From Bacillota bacterium (GTDB taxonomy: Bacteria > Bacillota > Clostridia > Oscillospirales > Ruminococcaceae), in the NCBI GenBank assembly GCA_023443315.1, contig JAEZVA010000040.1:1-7687 (forward strand): a DNA stretch of 7,687 nucleotides, written 5' to 3'. Below, piece by piece: positions 4,053 to 7,687 of the stretch (positions are counted from its first letter, which is position 1; each line of letters opens with the position of its first letter). Made by a program: the position numbers and the translations under genes. The notes beneath the pieces were generated by a model, which was not told where the DNA came from, made no database searches, and worked only from the letters and a program-made list of their open reading frames with translations.

Positions 4053-5801
4053 TTAATACTTGTCGCGCGCCACATACTTGGTATGCAGAATCTCGTGCGC
4101 CTTGTGGCTGCCTGGCTCGCCGAAGAAGTCCTTGTAAACTTCCTGTACAGCGGGGTTCTGGTGGCTCTTGCGAACCTTCAGCGACCTATCCTCGGCGTAA
4201 ATCGCCTCGGCACGCTTGGCGGCAAGGTTTACAAAGCTGCGTACCGACGCGGGCTGGGTGGGCTGGCCGCCGCCATTTACACAACCGCCGGGGCACGCCA
4301 TTACCTCAATAAAGTGGTAGTCGCGCTTGCCTGCACGAATGTCGTCAAGCAGCTTTCTTGCGTTGGCAAGACCCGAAACCGCCGCAACACGAATCTCGTT
4401 GCCCGCGATGTTGTAGGTTGCCTCCTTGATTCCCTCGGTGCCGCGCACCTCGGAAAACTCGATGCTCTCGTTGTCCTTACCAGTGAGAACGTCGTTGGCG
4501 GTGCGCAGTGCAGCCTCCATAACGCCGCCAGTCGCGCCAAAGATGACCGCGGCGCCGGAGCTCATGCCAAGCGGTGCGTCAAACTCCTCATCAGGCAGCG
4601 CAGCAAAGTTCAGTCCCGCGCGCTTAATCATGCGGGCAAACTCACGCGTTGTAATCGCAATATCCACATCGGGGATGCCGTTACCGGCAGCCGACTGATT
4701 GTCGCGTCCCGCCTCAAACTTCTTGGCGGTGCAGGGCATTACGCTGACAACAACGATGTCCTTGGGGTCAAGACCCTTCTTCTTCGCGTAGTAGGTCTTT
4801 GCAATGGCGCCGAACATCTGCTGCGGCGACTTGCAGCTCGACAGATTGTCAAGGAAATCGGGGAAGTTGTGCTCGCAGAACTTTACCCAACCGGGCGAGC
4901 AGGAGGTAATGAGCGGTAGCTTTCCGCCCTTGGTAAAGCGGTGTAAGAACTCGGTGGCCTCTTCCATGATGGTGACGTCCGCCGAGAAGTCGGTGTCAAA
5001 CACGCCGTCAAAGCCTAGGCGGCGCAGTGCTGCAACCATCTTGCCCTTGACGTTGCTGCCCACAGGCATGCCAAACGACTCGCCCAGCGTTACGCGCACA
5101 GACGGCGCGGGCTGAACAATCACATGCTTTGCGGGGTCGGAGAGTGCCTTCCAAACCTCTTGGGTCTGGTCGTTCTCGTTCAGCGCGCCGGTAGGGCACA
5201 CCACGATGCACTGTCCGCAGGATACGCACGCTACATCCGCAAGACCATTGTCAAAGGTGCAGCCGATGTGGGTTTTAAAGCCACGGTCGTTGGGTCCGAT
5301 AACCGAAACACTCTGAATCTTGTCGCATGCGGCCACACAGCGGCGGCACAGGATGCATTTTGAGTTGTCGCGGTACATATGGGGGGCGGAACGATCAACC
5401 GGGTAGGTCATGTTCTCGCCGTTGTAGCGGTACTCGTTCTCTACGCCAAACTCGTTGGAGAGCGTCTGCAGCTCACAGCTACCGCTGCGCACGCAGGAAA
5501 GGCAGGTCTTGTTGTGGGTAGAGAGGATGAGCTCTAACGTCTGGCGGCGGCTCTTTGCCACCTTGTCGGAGGTCGTAACAACCTCCATGCCCTCGTTTAC
5601 GGGGTATACGCAGGCGGCAACAAGGCTTTTTGCGCCCTTAACCTCTACCACGCACATACGGCAGGCACCAATTTCGTTGACGCCCTTTAAATAACACAGG
5701 GTGGGGATATCTATGCCGGCATCCCTCGCTGCCTCAAGAATAGTGTAATTCTTCGGCACCGAGTAGGGCATACCGTTTATTTTGATATTTACTTGATCCA
5801 T
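4053..5801 (-). CDS. hydA: [FeFe] hydrogenase catalytic subunit HydA (NAD-linked, multi-cluster)
   Basis: A 582-residue cytosolic enzyme making or oxidising H2 at the H-cluster. In order: a [2Fe-2S] domain with C36, C47, C50 and C64; a His-ligated [4Fe-4S] site H96, C100, C103, C109; two ferredoxin-type [4Fe-4S] motifs C149/C152/C155/C159 and C192/C195/C198/C202; then the H domain with TSCSPGW (299-305), MPCTAKKFE (355-363) and EVMACPGGCVNGGGQP (499-514). The C-terminal part matches the small-subunit domain. This layout is that of HydA in NADH-dependent or electron-bifurcating HydABC and HndABCD enzymes. The L1 motif has CS where the best-studied monomeric enzymes have CC. The ATG at 5799-5801 has AGGAG 10 nt upstream, 15 nt after hydB, so the two are translated in tandem. 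HydEFG maturases are not in the window. Confidence 0.97.
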   Translation of the reverse strand: MDQVNIKINGMPYSVPKNYTILEAARDAGIDIPTLCYLKGVNEIGACRMCVVEVKGAKSLVAACVYPVNEGMEVVTTSDKVAKSRRQTLELILSTHNKTCLSCVRSGSCELQTLSNEFGVENEYRYNGENMTYPVDRSAPHMYRDNSKCILCRRCVAACDKIQSVSVIGPNDRGFKTHIGCTFDNGLADVACVSCGQCIVVCPTGALNENDQTQEVWKALSDPAKHVIVQPAPSVRVTLGESFGMPVGSNVKGKMVAALRRLGFDGVFDTDFSADVTIMEEATEFLHRFTKGGKLPLITSCSPGWVKFCEHNFPDFLDNLSSCKSPQQMFGAIAKTYYAKKKGLDPKDIVVVSVMPCTAKKFEAGRDNQSAAGNGIPDVDIAITTREFARMIKRAGLNFAALPDEEFDAPLGMSSGAAVIFGATGGVMEAALRTANDVLTGKDNESIEFSEVRGTEGIKEATYNIAGNEIRVAAVSGLANARKLLDDIRAGKRDYHFIEVMACPGGCVNGGGQPTQPASVRSFVNLAAKRAEAIYAEDRSLKVRKSHQNPAVQEVYKDFFGEPGSHKAHEILHTKYVARDKY

Positions 5802-5811
5802 GTTTGGTACA

Positions 5812-5819
5812 CTCCTTTA
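5812..5819 (-). promoter_or_regulatory. RBS of hydA abutting the hydB stop codon
   Basis: The minus strand reads TAAAGGAGTGTACCAAAC before ATG. The AGGAG directly follows the hydB stop TAA with a 10-nt spacer, consistent with coupled translation. Confidence 0.75.
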
Positions 5820-7604
5820 CTTCTTGATAATGGCGCCGAATCGGCATTTATCCATACATACTCCGCACTTGATGCACTTTGTCTGGTCGATAATGTGCTT
5901 TTGCTTCACAGCGCCGGAGATGGCGTTGACGGGGCAGTTCTTTGCGCACAGCGTACAGCCTACGCACTTATCCTCGACAACCACAAAGCTTAGCAGCGCC
6001 TTGCATACGCCTGCGGGGCACTTCTTATCCTTGATGTGCGCCTCGTACTCGTCTCTGAAGTAGTGAAGGGTAGAGAGCACAGGGTTGGGGGCTGTCTGAC
6101 CCAGACCACACAACGAGTTTTCCTTGATGTAGTGGCACAGATCCTGCAGCTCGTCGATGTCGCTTGCCTTGCCCTTGCCCTTGGTAATGCGCTCAAGCAT
6201 CTCGTACAGGCGCTTGGTGCCCACACGGCAGGGGGTGCACTTTCCGCACGACTCCTCGACGGTGAATTCCAAGAAGAACTTCGCGATATCCACCATGCAG
6301 GTCTCTTCGTCCATAACAATCAGACCGCCCGAGCCCATCATCGAGCCGATGGCAATCAGGTTGTCGTAGTCAATCGGAATGTCGAGATGCTGTGCAGGGA
6401 TACATCCGCCGGAAGGACCGCCGGTCTGCGCCGCCTTAAACTGCTTGCCGCCGGGAATGCCGCCGCCGATCTCCTCGACGATCTCGCGCAGGGTTGTGCC
6501 CATGGGAACCTCAACAAGACCGGTGTTGTTGATCTTGCCGCCGAGCGCAAACACCTTGGTGCCCTTGCTCTTTTCGGTACCCATTGCCGCAAACCACTCG
6601 GCGCCGTTTAAGATAATCTGGGGAACGTTTGCGTAGGTCTCCACGTTGTTTAACACGGTGGGCTTACCAAACAGTCCCTTAACAGCGGGGAACGGAGGAC
6701 GGGGACGCGGCTCGCCGCGCTTGCCTTCGATAGAGGTCATAAGCGCCGTCTCCTCGCCGCACACAAACGCGCCGGCGCCAAGACGAAGCTCAAGGTCAAA
6801 ACAAAAATCGGTTCCGAAGATGTTCCTGCCGAGCAGTCCCATCTCCTTCGCCTGGTCGATGGCTATCTGCAGGCGTTTTACCGCAATGGGGTACTCCGCG
6901 CGGACATACACAAAGCCCTCGTCGGCACCTATAGCGTAACCGGCAATCGCCATTGCCTCAATCAGTGCGTGGGGGTCTCCCTCCAGCACCGAACGGTCCA
7001 TGAACGCGCCGGGGTCGCCCTCGTCGGCGTTACAGCAGACGTATTTCTTTTCCGAAACACTTGCCTTGGCAAAGCTCCACTTCAAACCGGTGGGGAACCC
7101 GCCGCCGCCTCTGCCGCGCAGACCCGAATCCTTCATGATGTTGATTACATCGTCGGGGGTCATCTCGGTAAGCACCTTGCCCAGTGCCTCATAGCCGTCG
7201 TAGGCTATGTATTCGTTGATGTTCTCGGGGTCAATTACGCCGCAGTTACGCAGCGCAATGCGCTTTTGCTTTTTATAAAAGCCGGTCTCGTTAAGAGACT
7301 TGATGGTGTCTTCGGCAACCGTCTCCTGATACAGAAGGCGGGTAACGATGCGTCCTTTGAGCAGATGCTCGGATACGATCTCCTTCATATCCTCGGGGGT
7401 TACTCTTGAATAGAAGCTACCCTCGGGGTATACGATCATAATCGGGCCAAGCGCGCACAGGCCGAAGCATCCGGTCTGAATGACCTTAATCTCGTCTTGC
7501 AGCCCGTTTGCCGCAAGTTCCTTTTCCAGCTCCGCGATTACACTCAGGCTACCAGAGGAGGTACAGCCGGTGCCGCCGCAGACAAGTATGTGGGAACGAT
7601 ACAT
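5817..7604 (-). CDS. hydB: NADH-binding flavoprotein subunit HydB (NuoF-like) of the [FeFe] hydrogenase
   Basis: A 595-residue subunit that exchanges electrons between NAD(H) and the HydA clusters. Residues 1-110 are a thioredoxin-like [2Fe-2S] domain (C9, C14, C46, C50). The NuoF core follows, with GRGGGGFPTGLKW (164-176) and the ADEGDPGAFMDR segment (193-204) forming the FMN and NADH pocket, and the [4Fe-4S] ligands C453, C456, C459 (ESCGKCTPCR) plus C499 (NSLCGLG). A C-terminal domain adds two [4Fe-4S] motifs, C547/C550/C553/C557 and C577/C580/C583/C587. C529 and C534 (KKCPAGVC) are additional cysteines of unassigned role. The length and added end domains match HydB of trimeric or tetrameric [FeFe] hydrogenases, not complex I NuoF. 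ATG 7602-7604 has AGGAGG 10 nt upstream. It lies 23 nt after the ferredoxin gene and 15 nt before hydA. Confidence 0.96.
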   Translation of the reverse strand: MYRSHILVCGGTGCTSSGSLSVIAELEKELAANGLQDEIKVIQTGCFGLCALGPIMIVYPEGSFYSRVTPEDMKEIVSEHLLKGRIVTRLLYQETVAEDTIKSLNETGFYKKQKRIALRNCGVIDPENINEYIAYDGYEALGKVLTEMTPDDVINIMKDSGLRGRGGGGFPTGLKWSFAKASVSEKKYVCCNADEGDPGAFMDRSVLEGDPHALIEAMAIAGYAIGADEGFVYVRAEYPIAVKRLQIAIDQAKEMGLLGRNIFGTDFCFDLELRLGAGAFVCGEETALMTSIEGKRGEPRPRPPFPAVKGLFGKPTVLNNVETYANVPQIILNGAEWFAAMGTEKSKGTKVFALGGKINNTGLVEVPMGTTLREIVEEIGGGIPGGKQFKAAQTGGPSGGCIPAQHLDIPIDYDNLIAIGSMMGSGGLIVMDEETCMVDIAKFFLEFTVEESCGKCTPCRVGTKRLYEMLERITKGKGKASDIDELQDLCHYIKENSLCGLGQTAPNPVLSTLHYFRDEYEAHIKDKKCPAGVCKALLSFVVVEDKCVGCTLCAKNCPVNAISGAVKQKHIIDQTKCIKCGVCMDKCRFGAIIKK

Positions 7605-7615
7605 TGTGTGTTCTT

Positions 7616-7621
7616 CCTCCT
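7616..7621 (-). promoter_or_regulatory. strong RBS of hydB
   Basis: A full consensus AGGAGG on the minus strand stands 10 nt before the hydB ATG, within the 23-nt gap after the upstream stop codon. Confidence 0.8.
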
Positions 7622-7627
7622 ATTTCC

Positions 7628-7687
7628 TTACTTTCCCATGGTGCCGATGGTATACTCGGTAACCACGTTGCCGTTTACGATGTGGTC
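7628..7687 (-). CDS. thioredoxin-like [2Fe-2S] ferredoxin, last 19 residues only (runs off right edge)
   Basis: The minus strand enters the window in frame with DHIVNGNVVTEYTIGTMGK and stops at TAA 7628-7630, 23 nt before hydB. The ending HIVNG-x-VVTEYTIG resembles the C-terminus of the small (about 120-residue) thioredoxin-like [2Fe-2S] ferredoxin protein often encoded just upstream of hydB in Clostridia operons, from memory of that family. No cluster ligands fall in the visible part, so the call rests on the tail and the position. A HydC/NuoE-type subunit end is the main alternative. Confidence 0.6.
   Translation of the reverse strand, partial: DHIVNGNVVTEYTIGTMGK

Noticed and set aside
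4083..4919. 278-codon open frame on the plus strand
   Set aside because: It lies wholly antisense to hydA, whose protein has all expected Fe-S and H-cluster motifs. The antisense translation shows no recognisable domain and arises from biased codon use on the opposite strand.
6036..6611. 191-codon open frame on the plus strand
   Set aside because: Antisense to the conserved core of hydB and without its own RBS or recognisable domain.

Overview
The window looks like a chromosomal segment from an anaerobic Firmicute of the class Clostridia, moderately GC-rich and possibly Oscillospirales-like. This rests on protein character only: an NAD-linked multi-cluster [FeFe] hydrogenase, Clostridia-type MATE transporters and strong AGGAGG-type ribosome binding sites. 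No rRNA, tRNA, CRISPR array or insertion sequence is visible. Every credible gene lies on the minus strand, so transcription runs from right to left.

Right part (about 7687-4001): the end of an NAD-linked, probably electron-bifurcating [FeFe] hydrogenase operon. In transcription order it holds the last 19 residues of a thioredoxin-like [2Fe-2S] ferredoxin, then hydB (NuoF-like FMN/NADH subunit with an N-terminal [2Fe-2S] domain and C-terminal 2[4Fe-4S] domain), then hydA (catalytic H-cluster subunit with four accessory clusters). Spacings are short, each gene has a good RBS, and a hairpin terminator follows hydA. Electrons from NADH (HydB) and reduced ferredoxin (HydA accessory clusters) would meet at the H-cluster to make H2, or run the other way. 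The NuoE-like HydC partner should lie just off the right edge.

Middle part (about 4000-2536): a 276-bp intergenic region with a candidate promoter and several inverted repeats leads into a stand-alone gene of the 2-oxoacid dehydrogenase E2 / chloramphenicol acetyltransferase fold. It has no lipoyl domain, and the catalytic DHR motif reads DER. Its 3' end has been tandemly duplicated with a 191-bp period: one complete decayed copy of the C-terminal region, plus a scrap of about 25 bp from a further copy. Both breakpoints fall in hairpins made from the post-stop sequence and the gene-internal repeat start.

Left part (2535-1): a rhomboid-like membrane protein lacking the catalytic Ser and His motifs, then two tandem MATE-family transporter paralogues about 70% identical over the visible overlap. 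The second runs off the left edge. These three are closely spaced (48 and 70 nt) and are probably co-transcribed.

The hydrogenase is a well-known system. The less ordinary features are the decaying tandem 3'-end duplication, the E2-fold protein with an altered active site, and the apparently protease-dead rhomboid. I found no convincing evidence of a wholly new multi-gene system.
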